Counted from the stretch's first letter, positions 8,379-17,236 are shown. The stretch is DNA of 64,000 bases from Paenibacillus silagei (GCF_017874735.1 NZ_JAGGLV010000019.1:1-64000); one strand, 5' to 3'. Program-made: numbers and translations. The notes: generated by a model not told the origin, from the letters alone.

Positions 8379-8843
8379 TTAAGCGCCTAGGATGATTTCC
8401 CAGACCGGCTTCGTATGTCCGCCCGGATAGAAGATATACAGCAGGACGTAGACAGCGACTCCCGTAATAGCGGTGATGAACCAGATGACGGAGGTCACTC
8501 TGCCCCACTTGCGGTGCTTGGCATACTTGGCTTTGAAGCCGAGCGTCAGGGTGGTGATGCCAAATACGGCAGCGACGGTAGCCAGTACAATGTGGAAGAT
8601 CAGGAAGACATGGTAGATCGTCGTCAGCTCATCCGGTCCTCCCCAGGAGGTATTGCCTACGAACACCGTTCTTGACGAGTACACCAGGAAGAACAGAATC
8701 GCTGCCACCGCAGCCGCAATCATCGTCTTCTTGTGCGCCTCGCGTTTGCCTTGAATGATTTGTCTCCAGCCGATGGCCACCAGCACCGCGCTTATGACGA
8801 TGAACGATGTACTGATCGTAGGAAACAATGTGAAAATATCCAT
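8379..8843 (-). CDS. ctaM: DUF420 membrane protein, oxidase-associated (CtaM/YozB-like)
   Basis: Integral membrane protein of 154 residues with four likely membrane helices (about residues 5-25, 40-60, 80-102 and 120-145) and conserved histidines in the DUF420 pattern (IYHVFLIFHIVLA, KHRKWGR). The family lies next to cytochrome oxidase genes in Bacillales, and the Staphylococcus homologue CtaM is needed for a haem-copper oxidase. It is the last gene of the cta cluster here, 36 bp after ctaG, with GAGGGGGA before the ATG. The assembly role is inferred from family and position. Confidence 0.82.
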   Translation of the reverse strand: MDIFTLFPTISTSFIVISAVLVAIGWRQIIQGKREAHKKTMIAAAVAAILFFLVYSSRTVFVGNTSWGGPDELTTIYHVFLIFHIVLATVAAVFGITTLTLGFKAKYAKHRKWGRVTSVIWFITAITGVAVYVLLYIFYPGGHTKPVWEIILGA

Positions 8844-8879
8844 GAATATCCCCCTCGGTACTTACCAGCTCGTTATAGT

Positions 8880-9791
8880 TCAGACCTCCTCCGCCAGGGC
8901 AGAGGGTGACGCGGACACTTCTGTGTCCTCTTGTCCGTTCTCTTTTTTATACCAATGATAGAACACATAAGCAAGCATCGAGGCGAAAATAAATTCCTGA
9001 ATGAACTTCATCACGATGCCGCCGACCTGCTGATCTACCTTGGGGGACAGAGATCCGAAGAAGCCGGGACCGCCAAAAGCCTGCAATAATGCAGCCGGAC
9101 TCTGCGGTACACAGTAGCCCATCGCCTTCGCCCAGGTGCCCGGGTCGCTATACGTAGCATAGAGGGGGGAGCCCGCAAAAATAATCAGCCCGCAGGCTGG
9201 TGTCAGCAGCACCATGTTCAGGAAGATGAAGCCCACCTGCCCCAGACCGCTAAGCGCCCGGTATTCCGGCAAGGGGTTAATCAGATTCCACCACATCAAC
9301 GCCGAGGTCAGGAACAGGATGCCATAATACAGACGGTGAACGGTGAAATGCAGCATGACATAATCATGGATGGCGGGGATGTGGTAGAGCGAGAACAGGC
9401 CATTGAAGAGCAGGGCCGCCACCACCGGCTTCGCGAGAAAAGCCAGTCCCTTCAGCGGATTCACCCGCAGCAGAGCGCGCCAGCACCAGTCGGGGATACC
9501 AAGCATAATCAGCGGGACCGCCACCAGATAGGATAAGGCCATACTCACCATATGGAAGGAAAATAAGATATGTCCCAGCAGACTGACCGGTCCTCCCTGC
9601 GCAAGATAGAGGGCCAGCATTCCGCATAAGAACAGCCCCCTCCGCCAGAAGGGGACTGCAGTGCTGCCCTCAAAACGGGAGGCCAGCGGACCGATCAGCA
9701 CAAAATATCCGGCAGTCAGGAGGAGCATCAGGGCCAGAAACAACGGACTCCATAGTTCCGTAAAGCTGAAATATTGCAATCCCGGTATCAT
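8880..9791 (-). CDS. ctaG: Cytochrome c oxidase assembly factor CtaG (caa3 type)
   Basis: Polytopic membrane protein of the CtaG_caa3 family needed for active caa3 oxidase in Bacillus. About seven helices are visible over 303 residues; the segment HMVSMALSYLVAVPLIMLGIP is typical. ATG 9791 is preferred because GGGGAGGT lies 7 bases upstream; a TTG two codons earlier is less likely. It follows ctaF by 25 bp in the same operon. Confidence 0.9.
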   Translation of the reverse strand: MIPGLQYFSFTELWSPLFLALMLLLTAGYFVLIGPLASRFEGSTAVPFWRRGLFLCGMLALYLAQGGPVSLLGHILFSFHMVSMALSYLVAVPLIMLGIPDWCWRALLRVNPLKGLAFLAKPVVAALLFNGLFSLYHIPAIHDYVMLHFTVHRLYYGILFLTSALMWWNLINPLPEYRALSGLGQVGFIFLNMVLLTPACGLIIFAGSPLYATYSDPGTWAKAMGYCVPQSPAALLQAFGGPGFFGSLSPKVDQQVGGIVMKFIQEFIFASMLAYVFYHWYKKENGQEDTEVSASPSALAEEV

Positions 9792-9816
9792 CCTCAAGAC
9801 CTCCCCGGAGATAGAA

Positions 9817-10140
9817 TCAATCCCACCATACCCAATAGAGCGCCATTACAATACAGGTGCCTGCGATAAAAAAGCCGCCCAGCATGAAGATAATCGGGAG
9901 CATATGCCCTTTGTCCTTCAGATGCATCCAGAAGCCCATCTGCAGGAACACCTGCAGCACAGCCATTACCAGCAGCAGGATGATCGCAAAGGTAGCATTC
10001 ACCCCTCCGGCTGCCACCGCGGCAAAAGCGATCAGCGTCAGCACCACGGAGAACACAAACACCACAATATGCCGCTGCGGTCCTTCCGGACGGTGCCGGT
10101 GCTTCACCGCAGAATCTGAAGAAGGCTGCTTCGTCGTCAT
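9817..10140 (-). CDS. ctaF: Cytochrome c oxidase subunit IV CtaF
   Basis: Small accessory subunit of the caa3 oxidase, 107 residues with three membrane helices (about 28-48, 53-73 and 80-102). The pattern LQMGFWMHLKDKG is typical of the COX4 pro family. The start at ATG 10140 is chosen because AGGTGGGG overlaps the end of ctaE just upstream; the frame stays open further up but only reads ctaE in another phase. There are 4 bp between ctaE and ctaF. Confidence 0.92.
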   Translation of the reverse strand: MTTKQPSSDSAVKHRHRPEGPQRHIVVFVFSVVLTLIAFAAVAAGGVNATFAIILLLVMAVLQVFLQMGFWMHLKDKGHMLPIIFMLGGFFIAGTCIVMALYWVWWD

Positions 10141-10144
10141 GGCT

Positions 10145-10771
10145 TCACCCCACCTTTCCGAGCAGGTATACGACTGTGAAGATAAAGACCCACACCACAT
10201 CAATGAAATGCCAATACATCGCCGAGACATAGATCTTCGGTGCAGTAACGACCGTCAAGCCTTTATGCGCCAATTGCCCGATCAGCACGGAGATCCACAG
10301 AATCCCGAAGGCGACATGGGCACCATGGAACCCGACCAGCGTATAAAAGGCCGAGCTGAACGCACTCGTCGTCATCCCGAATTCCTCATGCCGGATATAT
10401 ACACTGAACTCGTAGATCTCCAGGATCAGGAAGGCAAGGCCGAGCAGGACAGTCACCACCAGCCAGTTCCGTAGCTGGGCCACATTTCCCCGGTGCATGG
10501 CCTGAATGGCGAACACACTGGTCAGACTGCTGACCAGGAGGAGGAAGGTCGCTGCCGCGACCAGCGGCAGATGGAATAGCTCAGCCGCCGAGGGTCCCTC
10601 ATTCGTCTGATTACGCAGCGCCAGGAAGGTAGCGAACAGGGTGCCGAAGAGCACCGCTTCCCCTCCGAGGAACAGCCAGAAGGCCAGCACTTTATTGCGT
10701 CCTTCCAGGGTCGCTTTCTCGGGTTCATGCGGGAGTGTACCATCCGCTGCTTCAGCATGTGCCGTTGTCAT
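10145..10771 (-). CDS. ctaE: Cytochrome c oxidase subunit III CtaE
   Basis: Core subunit III of the caa3 terminal oxidase, 208 residues with five membrane helices, the short bacterial form. Family signatures include the conserved glutamate in EIYEFSVY, the FYTLVGFHGAHVAFG segment and the final YWHFIDVVWVFIF. AAGGTGAG precedes ATG 10771. It lies 6 bp after ctaD and 4 bp before ctaF in the order ctaC-D-E-F-G. Confidence 0.95.
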   Translation of the reverse strand: MTTAHAEAADGTLPHEPEKATLEGRNKVLAFWLFLGGEAVLFGTLFATFLALRNQTNEGPSAAELFHLPLVAAATFLLLVSSLTSVFAIQAMHRGNVAQLRNWLVVTVLLGLAFLILEIYEFSVYIRHEEFGMTTSAFSSAFYTLVGFHGAHVAFGILWISVLIGQLAHKGLTVVTAPKIYVSAMYWHFIDVVWVFIFTVVYLLGKVG

Positions 10772-10777
10772 CTCTGC

Positions 10778-12694
10778 TCACCTTCCTTCCAGCTCTTCGG
10801 GTTCGATATGCCAGCCGTGATCGTCGAACAGCGACCGCATCAGCATCGATCCGAAGGTAATAAGAAGCCCCAGCGCTGTAACAATATAATTATTGAACAG
10901 GAAGCTCATAATGCTGCTGCTGAATTCATCGCGGCTGAACATAAAGCCAAGGCCCGCAATGAAGATACCGACGGACATCAGGAACGGCAGAATCGTGGCC
11001 GACGGCATATGAATCGGACCAATCGGCTCCGCCGGGGTCATGGCCTTATGCCCGGCCATTTTCTCTTTCCAGAAAGCATCCAGGCCCCGCACCAGCGGCG
11101 TCTGCTTGAAGTTATATTCCGGCGGCGGCGAAGGGATCGTCCATTCCAGGGTCCGCCCGTCTTCCCACGGGTCTTCCGGCGCATCCGCCGGCCGTCTGGA
11201 GGTCAAGAACACATTGACAAGGAAGATAATCATGCCCACTCCCATCAGGAACGCCCCCACCGTACTGACCAGGTTGAGCGTATCGAACTGCTGGTTCGGC
11301 AAATAGGTAAATACGCGCCGCTGCATCCCCATCAGTCCCAGGAAATGCTGCACGAAGAACGTTAAGTGGAACCCGATAATGAAGGTCCAGAAGGTCCACT
11401 TGCCCAAGGATTCGCTAAGCATCCGCCCGAACATCTTCGGCCACCAGTAGTGCAGCCCGGCGAACAGCCCGAGCACCAGACCGCCGACAATGACGTAGTG
11501 GAAATGCGCCACCACGAAATACGTATCATGGAACTGGAAGTCTGCCGGCGCGGAGGCCAGCATCACCCCGGTTACTCCGCCCATCGTGAAGGTAGGAATG
11601 AACCCGGCCGCGAACAGATTCGGGGTCGTGAAGCGCACCTGTCCGCCCCACATGGTGAACAGCCAGTTGAAGATCTTGATCCCGGTCGGCACGGCAATCA
11701 GCATGGTAGAGACGGAGAACAAGGCGTTCGCGACCGGACCGAGGCCGGTAGTGAACATATGATGCGCCCAGACCATGAAACCCAGGAAGGCGATCAGAAT
11801 TGTCGCGAAGACCATGGAGCTGTACCCGAACAGCCGCTTGCGCGAGAAGGTCGGAATGACCTCGGAGATGATGCCGAAGGCCGGGAGAATCAGAATATAT
11901 ACTTCGGGATGCCCGAAGATCCAGAAGATATGCTGCCACAGCACGGGATTGCCCCCTCCGGCAACATTGAAGAAATTGGCGTCCAGAATCCGGTCGAAGG
12001 TAAGCAGGACAAGTCCTACGGTAACCGCAGGGAATGCAAACAGAATAATGGCTGAGGTAATGAAGGTAGCCCAGGCGAACATCGGCATCCGCATGAAGGA
12101 CATCCCCGGTGCACGCATCGTGATGATGGTAGCCAGGAAGTTAATCCCGCCAATCAGTGTGCCGAGTCCGGCAATCTGCAGCCCTATCGTATAAAAGTCC
12201 ACTCCGTGTGAGGGGCTGTAGCCCGTACTCGATAGCGGAGTGTAAGCAGTCCAGCCCGCATCGGGCGCGCCGCCCATCACCCAGCTCAAGTTAAGCAAGA
12301 GACCGCCGAACAGGAAGGTCCAGAAGCCCAGCGAGTTGAGAAAAGGAAAGGCGACATCCCGCGCGCCGATCTGCAGCGGAATCACCGCATTCATCAGCGC
12401 GAAAATAACCGGCATGACTCCTAGAAAGATCATGGTCGTGCCGTGCATGGTAATCAGCTCGTTGAAGGTCTGGGCATCCAGGAAGGTATTCATCGGCTTA
12501 ATCAGCTGAATACGGATCAGGATCGCCTCCAGGCCGCCAATGCCGAAGAAAAGGCCGCCGGCCCATAGATACAGGATGGCTATTTTTTTGTGGTCGACGG
12601 TGGTAATCCAGTCCATCAGCCCGGTATGCCGCTTGGCGCTGTGGCCGGGCTGCAAGGGCTGGGAGGGCTGCAAGGATTGCGCTGCGTGAGCCAA
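10778..12694 (-). CDS. ctaD: Cytochrome c oxidase subunit I CtaD
   Basis: Haem-copper catalytic subunit of the caa3 oxidase, 638 residues, about 12 core helices plus two C-terminal ones. Visible ligands are the low-spin haem histidine in HGTTMIF, the CuB histidines in GHPEVYIL and HHMFTTG, and the haem a3/a pair in HDTYFVVAHFHYV. Translation starts at a TTG (12694) with GGGGG 8 bases upstream. It reduces oxygen to water and pumps protons across the membrane. It sits between ctaC and ctaE. Confidence 0.96.
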   Translation of the reverse strand: MAHAAQSLQPSQPLQPGHSAKRHTGLMDWITTVDHKKIAILYLWAGGLFFGIGGLEAILIRIQLIKPMNTFLDAQTFNELITMHGTTMIFLGVMPVIFALMNAVIPLQIGARDVAFPFLNSLGFWTFLFGGLLLNLSWVMGGAPDAGWTAYTPLSSTGYSPSHGVDFYTIGLQIAGLGTLIGGINFLATIITMRAPGMSFMRMPMFAWATFITSAIILFAFPAVTVGLVLLTFDRILDANFFNVAGGGNPVLWQHIFWIFGHPEVYILILPAFGIISEVIPTFSRKRLFGYSSMVFATILIAFLGFMVWAHHMFTTGLGPVANALFSVSTMLIAVPTGIKIFNWLFTMWGGQVRFTTPNLFAAGFIPTFTMGGVTGVMLASAPADFQFHDTYFVVAHFHYVIVGGLVLGLFAGLHYWWPKMFGRMLSESLGKWTFWTFIIGFHLTFFVQHFLGLMGMQRRVFTYLPNQQFDTLNLVSTVGAFLMGVGMIIFLVNVFLTSRRPADAPEDPWEDGRTLEWTIPSPPPEYNFKQTPLVRGLDAFWKEKMAGHKAMTPAEPIGPIHMPSATILPFLMSVGIFIAGLGFMFSRDEFSSSIMSFLFNNYIVTALGLLITFGSMLMRSLFDDHGWHIEPEELEGR

Positions 12695-12744
12695 GGTATG
12701 TACCCCCTTATCAAATATGCTGCTTCCGCTTCAGTCATAGGCCC

Positions 12745-13794
12745 CTATTCCAGCGTATAACCGGCCAGATATTCGGCAATGCCGTCGATCTCTTCATCAC
12801 TTAAGCCCATATCCTTCGGGTTCGGCATCTTGTTGCCGGGCTTCACGCTCTGCGGATCATGCAGCCAAGTCTTCAGATTCTCAAGGACCGGCGCCCCGTC
12901 TTCTCGAGTGTCATCATTAAGCAGAATTCCGGCAACCGATTCACGGGAGCCGATTCCGGTCAGGCTTGGAGCCACCGGTGATGCAGGCATGCTGCCAATC
13001 GCATGGCAAGTCAGGCACTGGGACTTGAATTTCTCAGCCAGTACTGGATCTTCCGGCATCACCGACTCCGGCGCCTTCATTGAAGCCACCCACTTGTCAA
13101 AGGCCTCACCGCTGACCGACTTCACCTTAAACTCCATGAACCCGTGGGAGGGTCCGCACAGCTCCGCGCATTTCCCCCGGTAAACGCCTTCATTCGGCGC
13201 ACTGAAGCTGAAGCGGTTCACCGTGCCGTCGGGATTGGTGTCCATTTTTCCGGCAAGCGAGGGTACCCAGAAGGAATGCAGCACATCCTTGGTGCTGAGC
13301 TCAAAGGCAATGTGCTTACCTGTAGGAATAATCAGATCCTGCGCAGTCGTTATTCCGTAATCCGTATATTCGAACTCCCACCAGTACTGGTGGCCGGTCA
13401 CCTTGACCTTGATGGCGTCCTTGTCATCCGAATGATCATTGCCGGCAGCGAAGACCACCTTCACCGTAGGAATCGCCAGCACAATGACGAGAATAAGCGG
13501 GATGACCGTCCATAGCACCTCCAGCTTGAAGCTGCCCTCCACCTGCTTCGGAATCTCATCCTGATCCTTCTTCCGGCGGAAGCGAATCCATACATAAGCC
13601 GCAATGGAGAAGACGATCAGCAGCACCACAATCATGATCGTGATCGACAGCTTCATCAGTCCGTAAGAGCTTTCCGCTACGGGTCCCTGCGGTCTGAGTA
13701 CCGACAAGTCCTCCCGCCCGCATCCGGCCAGAAGGAGTCCAAGTGCTGCTGTCATGGGAAGAAGCCGCTTACCAGCCTGCCACGTTTTCATCAT
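12745..13794 (-). CDS. ctaC: Cytochrome c oxidase subunit II with fused cytochrome c domain, CtaC
   Basis: Electron-entry subunit of the caa3 oxidase, 349 residues. It starts with a lipoprotein signal (LLLAGC, Cys25), followed by two membrane helices, then the CuA cupredoxin domain (CAELCGPSHGFM) and a C-terminal cytochrome c domain with the haem motif CLTCH. The fusion defines a caa3 rather than aa3 oxidase. Two adjacent ATGs (13794 and 13791) follow GCGGGGTAG; an open extension upstream has no better site. Candidate ResD-like and cre sites lie 100-175 bp upstream, matching the control known for the B. subtilis cta operon. Confidence 0.95.
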   Translation of the reverse strand: MMKTWQAGKRLLPMTAALGLLLAGCGREDLSVLRPQGPVAESSYGLMKLSITIMIVVLLIVFSIAAYVWIRFRRKKDQDEIPKQVEGSFKLEVLWTVIPLILVIVLAIPTVKVVFAAGNDHSDDKDAIKVKVTGHQYWWEFEYTDYGITTAQDLIIPTGKHIAFELSTKDVLHSFWVPSLAGKMDTNPDGTVNRFSFSAPNEGVYRGKCAELCGPSHGFMEFKVKSVSGEAFDKWVASMKAPESVMPEDPVLAEKFKSQCLTCHAIGSMPASPVAPSLTGIGSRESVAGILLNDDTREDGAPVLENLKTWLHDPQSVKPGNKMPNPKDMGLSDEEIDGIAEYLAGYTLE

Positions 13795-13893
13795 TGATCT
13801 ACCCCGCTTTTCCCGAATTCGTAGATTAGAGTATTTTCCTGTCAATTATAACAATCACTATTAATATAAGTTCGGTCTACGTTTTTGTCAATC

Positions 13894-13913
13894 GTTCACA
13901 ACAAATTCACATA
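13894..13913 (-). promoter_or_regulatory. Two ResD-like motifs upstream of ctaC
   Basis: Read toward ctaC, TATGTGAAT (13913-13905) and GTTGTGAAC (13902-13894) lie 11 bp apart, on one helix face. Both resemble the reported B. subtilis ResD motif TTTGTGAAT (one and two mismatches). A TATAAT lies closer to the gene (13850-13845). Binding is inferred. Confidence 0.4.
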
Positions 13914-13952
13914 ATCATTTTAAAGTCGCGGAAAGCTTGTCAATACTGATTT

Positions 13953-13967
13953 TATAAGCGCTTTCAA
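13953..13967 (-). promoter_or_regulatory. Candidate cre (CcpA) site upstream of ctaC
   Basis: TTGAAAGCGCTTATA on the minus strand fits the cre consensus WTGNAANCGNWNNCW with one mismatch, near the end. Catabolite repression of the cta operon is established in B. subtilis. Function here is inferred. Confidence 0.45.
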
Positions 13968-14065
13968 TTTTCCCGGAAAACTGTTAAACTACTTTTGAAG
14001 CGTATTCATATGTATTTGTGTCTAAACATTCATTTGACATACGAAGATGATCTGCAAAATGCATA

Positions 14066-14111
14066 CAAAAAAAACCGATTCCAGAAGCAGAAGGCTGCCC
14101 GGGCACGGTTT
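14066..14111 (-). terminator. Terminator of the 62-residue protein gene
   Basis: On the minus strand AAACCG (14111-14106) pairs with CGGTTT (14077-14072) around an internally structured segment, followed by a run of eight T. It lies about 100 bp downstream of the stop at 14211. Confidence 0.6.
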
Positions 14112-14210
14112 ATGAGAATCCTCATGGATGTTATCGCTTGAATGTAGATTAAATGTATAGTTGTCGGCATCAAACAGCACGCAACAGAATCACTCTCTCT
14201 GCCCGCTTCT

Positions 14211-14399
14211 TCAGGAGACGGAAGAATTCATTCTAACCAGCTCATGCTCCACAACCATGGTCAGCTCTTCCTCGTATCCTCCCGTGATCCGATACTTCCG
14301 GACGTACTCTTTCACAAATTTCTTGGGATCTTTGGGCCGGAAAATACGTGTCATTTCCCGCAGACTTTCCTTGACTTCGTTATGACCTTTACTTGCCAT
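14211..14399 (-). CDS. Small basic protein of unknown function, 62 residues
   Basis: Soluble, charged 62-residue protein starting at ATG 14399, with GGGAGGG 8 bases upstream. Sequence features: KESLREMTRIFRPKDP, then a basic helix KKFVKEYVRKY and an acidic tail. No cysteine pairs or membrane segment. I do not recognise the family. It is monocistronic, with its own terminator, and is preceded by about 300 bp of non-coding DNA that may be a leader. Its strong ribosome binding site argues that it is real. Confidence 0.6.
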   Translation of the reverse strand: MASKGHNEVKESLREMTRIFRPKDPKKFVKEYVRKYRITGGYEEELTMVVEHELVRMNSSVS

Positions 14400-14715
14400 G
14401 ATCAGTTCCCTCCCAAAACATTGAAAATGAATGCTCCGTTGTAGAGAATGCATGATGAAAAGTTCGCCGTAACCTTGAAATGCAAGTAAGAAACCATTAC
14501 ACATACGCGGCTTGCATTACCCGTCCAGACTACCATTCCATGAACTTGGAAATCCGCCTTGCCGGTGAAGCAGGTTCGTCGTGATTTGGGCTGAGAGTAA
14601 GGATGTCCCACTGCAAAGACACCTTGACACTTTAATTACCCGAAGAGCCACTTGCTGAATCACTCCTTTCGGGCCTTATCGTTATATTGTATCATATTCC
14701 AGATTAACTTCCACC
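14400..14715 (-). other. Candidate structured 5' leader upstream of the 62-residue protein
   Basis: Between a TACAAT box (about 14691-14686 on the minus strand) and the start at 14399 lie about 290 bases with several short inverted arms, for example GCAAG (14503-14499) with CTTGC (14480-14476), and TTCCA with TGGAA near 14550. No frame in it carries a convincing ribosome binding site. It does not match a riboswitch class I can recall. The rest of the gap to 14925 shows nothing. Confidence 0.25.
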
Positions 14716-14925
14716 TTTCCATGTAAAAATGCAAATGGAATTTTTTTATAGTATATGCTTGACCTTCCGTTTGGGAACCTGATCATAGTATGCCCCCTAT
14801 CCCCAAAAATTATTGGACAGCATTCCGCACAGCTCATACTTTGCCCGGACACCTCATAGGCTTGTAGGGAAGAAGCACGAATAATCTTTGCCTTTTTCTT
14901 CTACAATCCAAGGAGAGTGAGCCCT

Positions 14926-15264
14926 TTGTCCCCTTTCAGATCTTCGACCGGACTGCCCGATAACCTTGCCGCCGCCTTGTGTTATTTTTTCCCGTTTATC
15001 GGTGCGATTATTTTCCTCGCTCTGGAGAAGCGCAGCCGCTTTGTCCTGTTCCACTCACTTCAATCCCTGATTGCCTTCGGAGTCCTTATGATCGCCCATG
15101 TGCTCAGCGGCTTCATTCCGCTTCTCGGTAATCTGGCAGGCGCCCTGATCTCCCTATGCAGCTTCGCAGTCTGGCTCCTGATGATCTACCATGCCCTGGG
15201 CAGCAGATGGTTCAAGCTCCCCTGGGTGGGAGAGATCGCCGAAAGCCAGCTGCGGCAGCTGTAG
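14926..15264 (+). CDS. DUF4870-type small membrane protein
   Basis: Membrane protein of about 112 residues with three or four hydrophobic helices in the DUF4870/Tic20-like pattern: AALCYFFPFIGAIIFL, then FVLFHSLQSLIAFGVL, a further helix and a tail. The start is uncertain. AAGGAG at 14910-14915 is well spaced for TTG 14926 and too close to the in-frame GTG at 14917. Function is unknown in the family. The lipid kinase gene follows 104 bp downstream on the same strand. Confidence 0.8.
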   Translation: MSPFRSSTGLPDNLAAALCYFFPFIGAIIFLALEKRSRFVLFHSLQSLIAFGVLMIAHVLSGFIPLLGNLAGALISLCSFAVWLLMIYHALGSRWFKLPWVGEIAESQLRQL

Positions 15265-15368
15265 CTGTAGATGTAGCTCCGCGCAGCAGAAAATAGTTTC
15301 CCTTTTGCCTGCCCGCTCCTTACAATGGGATAAGACATGCAGGAATCTACAGGCTGGGGGAAGCATCC

Positions 15369-16322
15369 ATGTATTTGTTCATCATAAATCCCCGCTCCGG
15401 CGGCGGGGCGGGACGGCGGATCTGGCACACCGTACAGGCCTTGCTTGCGGCGCGGGCTGTTCCGTATGAAGCGCTGTTCACCCAGAGCGCTGCCAGCGCA
15501 GAGAATCAGGTGTCGCAGGCGCTTGCCCGCCGCGAGGACTGGCGCGCCGCCATCGTTGTCGGCGGCGACGGCACGATCCACAGTGTGCTGGGCGCACTGC
15601 GGCGTAGAGGGGTCCCGCTGGGAGTTATCCCGGCGGGTTCGGGCAATGACACCGCTCGCGGGTTCAGCATCCCGCTCGCGCCTGAGGCTGCGCTGGACAC
15701 CGCGCTGCAGGAACACTGCATCGAAGCCGATCTGATCAGTGCGACAGGTGGCCTCACCCTGACCGCAGTGGCCAGCGGCTTCGACGCGCAGGTGGCCGTC
15801 AATGTGAACGGCAGCCGCTACAAGCGGCTGTGCAACGCCATTGGCGCCGGGCGCCTAGCCTATATCATCGGCGTGCTGCATACGCTGATGACCTTCAAGC
15901 CCTGCCGCGTCAGTGTGACCTGCGACGGCAAGGAGCAGGCCTTCGACCAGGCGTGGCTGGTCTCGGTCTGCAACCTGCCCAGCTACGGCGGCGGGTTGCT
16001 GATCTGCCCGCAGGCGGAATCAGGCGACGGCCTGCTTGACGTCTGCGTCGTGCACGGGGTCAGCCGCGGGCAATTGCTGCGGCTATTCCCGACGGTGGTG
16101 AAGGGCAGCCACACGAAGCTGCCCTATGTCACGATGCTGCGCGGACGCAGCGTAGCCGTGCACTTCGCGCAGCCGCGCCACGCCATCGGCGACGGCGAAG
16201 CGCTCGGCACAGCGCCGCTGGCCGTGGCTTGCGAGCCGGGCGCGCTGCGCGTGCTCTCGCCGCTGGCGGCAGCCCCGGCGGTGGCTGCCGGCGCCGCGGG
16301 GTCCTGCCGCGCGGGCGGCTAG
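15369..16322 (+). CDS. Diacylglycerol kinase family lipid kinase (DagK/YegS-like)
   Basis: Soluble lipid kinase, 317 residues, probably recycling diacylglycerol to phosphatidic acid at the membrane. N-terminal NPRSGGG and the nucleotide-binding VVGGDGTIHSV and GSGNDTAR motifs identify the DAGK catalytic domain; the rest matches the YegS C-terminal domain. GGGGGA precedes the ATG. The last 25 residues are Ala/Gly-rich low complexity and run straight into a six-copy 14-bp GC-rich repeat that begins at the stop codon. The C-terminus is therefore likely to vary between strains. Confidence 0.9.
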   Translation: MYLFIINPRSGGGAGRRIWHTVQALLAARAVPYEALFTQSAASAENQVSQALARREDWRAAIVVGGDGTIHSVLGALRRRGVPLGVIPAGSGNDTARGFSIPLAPEAALDTALQEHCIEADLISATGGLTLTAVASGFDAQVAVNVNGSRYKRLCNAIGAGRLAYIIGVLHTLMTFKPCRVSVTCDGKEQAFDQAWLVSVCNLPSYGGGLLICPQAESGDGLLDVCVVHGVSRGQLLRLFPTVVKGSHTKLPYVTMLRGRSVAVHFAQPRHAIGDGEALGTAPLAVACEPGALRVLSPLAAAPAVAAGAAGSCRAGG

Positions 16323-16405
16323 GACGGGCGCGGCGGGACGGGCGCGGCGGGACGGGCGCGGCGGGACAGGCGCGGCGGGACGGGCGCGGCGGGACAGGCG
16401 CGGCG
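16322..16405. repeat. Six tandem copies of a 14-bp GC-rich unit
   Basis: GGACGGGCGCGGCG repeats six times without gaps (16322-16405); copies four and six have A for G at position 5. The array overlaps the final base of the dagK-like stop codon. As 14 is not a multiple of three, copy-number change beyond the stop is neutral, but expansion upstream would shift the protein end. Confidence 0.95.
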
Positions 16406-16426
16406 GGGTATATATGTGGCTCCGCG

Positions 16427-16609
16427 TAACGGACTGAGGCGCTCTTATTCTGGATGAAAGTCATAAATCAGGCAAGTAACGGACCACAAGGACCTTATTC
16501 TCTGAAACACTGCTCTTAAGTATCGTTCTGAGCTACCTTAAGGTCTCCTCGGTCCGTTAAGACACCAAAAGTGGTGTTTTCCAGGGGATAAGGTCTCTCA
16601 GGTCCGATA
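16427..16609. repeat. Two inverted pairs of a 21-bp repeat spaced at 50 bp
   Basis: Related 21-mers begin at 16427 and 16477 (form TAACGGAC...CTTA) and, inverted, at 16539 and 16589 (form TAAGGTC...GTCCGTTA). Both pairs are 50 bp apart. The stretch has no gene and lies between converging genes. Confidence 0.65.
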
Positions 16610-16660
16610 AGAGCAGATTGGTCCGGCTAATGAAGAAGTTGGAATGATATTTCCCAACAC

Positions 16661-16699
16661 AAAGAGCAGGCCCCGGGTATTCCCCTGGGCCTGCTCTTT
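16661..16699 (+). terminator. Strong hairpin between converging genes
   Basis: Perfect 13-base arms AAAGAGCAGGCCC (16661-16673) and GGGCCTGCTCTTT (16687-16699) with a 13-base loop. It probably ends the lipid kinase transcript. Another short palindrome (CCGTCCTTT with AAAGGACGG) lies at 16819-16837. Confidence 0.75.
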
Positions 16700-16852
16700 G
16701 TTACATATTTCACGTTTCCGCCGGGTCCGTTTCCTGCTTCGTGCAGGAACAGACCTTGATCACAAAGATATTTTCCGCTAGCAGCTGTAATTCTGCTGGC
16801 CAAGCTGAACCGGCTTTGCCGTCCTTTTAAAGGACGGTACCGTTTCAGAGAG

Positions 16853-16898
16853 AAAGATAAGGATAATTATAGCGCGAAGCATATAAATTCTTATCTTT
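16853..16898 (-). terminator. Possible terminator of the 101-residue protein gene
   Basis: Arms AAAGATAAG and CTTATCTTT (16853-16861 and 16890-16898) flank a 28-base loop just beyond the stop of the minus-strand gene at 16931. It is followed by TCTCTCTG rather than a strict T run. Confidence 0.4.
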
Positions 16899-16930
16899 GG
16901 ACAAAAACCGCTGGAACCCCGCTGCTCCGG

Positions 16931-17236
16931 TTATATCCCGGTTGGCTTCTGGGGCAGCAGGTTGCCGACAATCGACTTCAGCTCACCCTCCGTCGTGCTG
17001 CTTTTCTTCCCGTTGTCAAAGCTGGTAATGCGGATCTCGGAATAACTTTCTCCCGGAGCCACGGGCTTGAAAATCCATTTCTCCCGGTTATCCAGCCGGA
17101 CGTTGAACTTCATGTCCTTGAACATCTCCACCAGCTCCCGCTCTCCCGGGGTCTTGCCCTCTTCCAGGAACAGCAGTCCGCGTAGCGGCTTGACGCCCTC
17201 TGCATGCTGCACTTCAAAATGTACAATACACTCCAT
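16931..17236 (-). CDS. Conserved-looking protein of unknown function, 101 residues
   Basis: Soluble protein of 101 residues from ATG 17236, chosen because GGAGGTGA lies 7 bases upstream; a GTG three codons earlier overlaps that site. It begins MECIVHFEVQHAEGVKPL, followed by an alternating strand/helix pattern (LLFLEEGKTPGERELVEMF, KWIFKPVAPGESYSE). No signal peptide, membrane helix or metal motif. I do not recognise the family. The TrmB-type regulator lies 49 bp upstream on the same strand, so the two may be co-transcribed. Confidence 0.65.
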   Translation of the reverse strand: MECIVHFEVQHAEGVKPLRGLLFLEEGKTPGERELVEMFKDMKFNVRLDNREKWIFKPVAPGESYSEIRITSFDNGKKSSTTEGELKSIVGNLLPQKPTGI

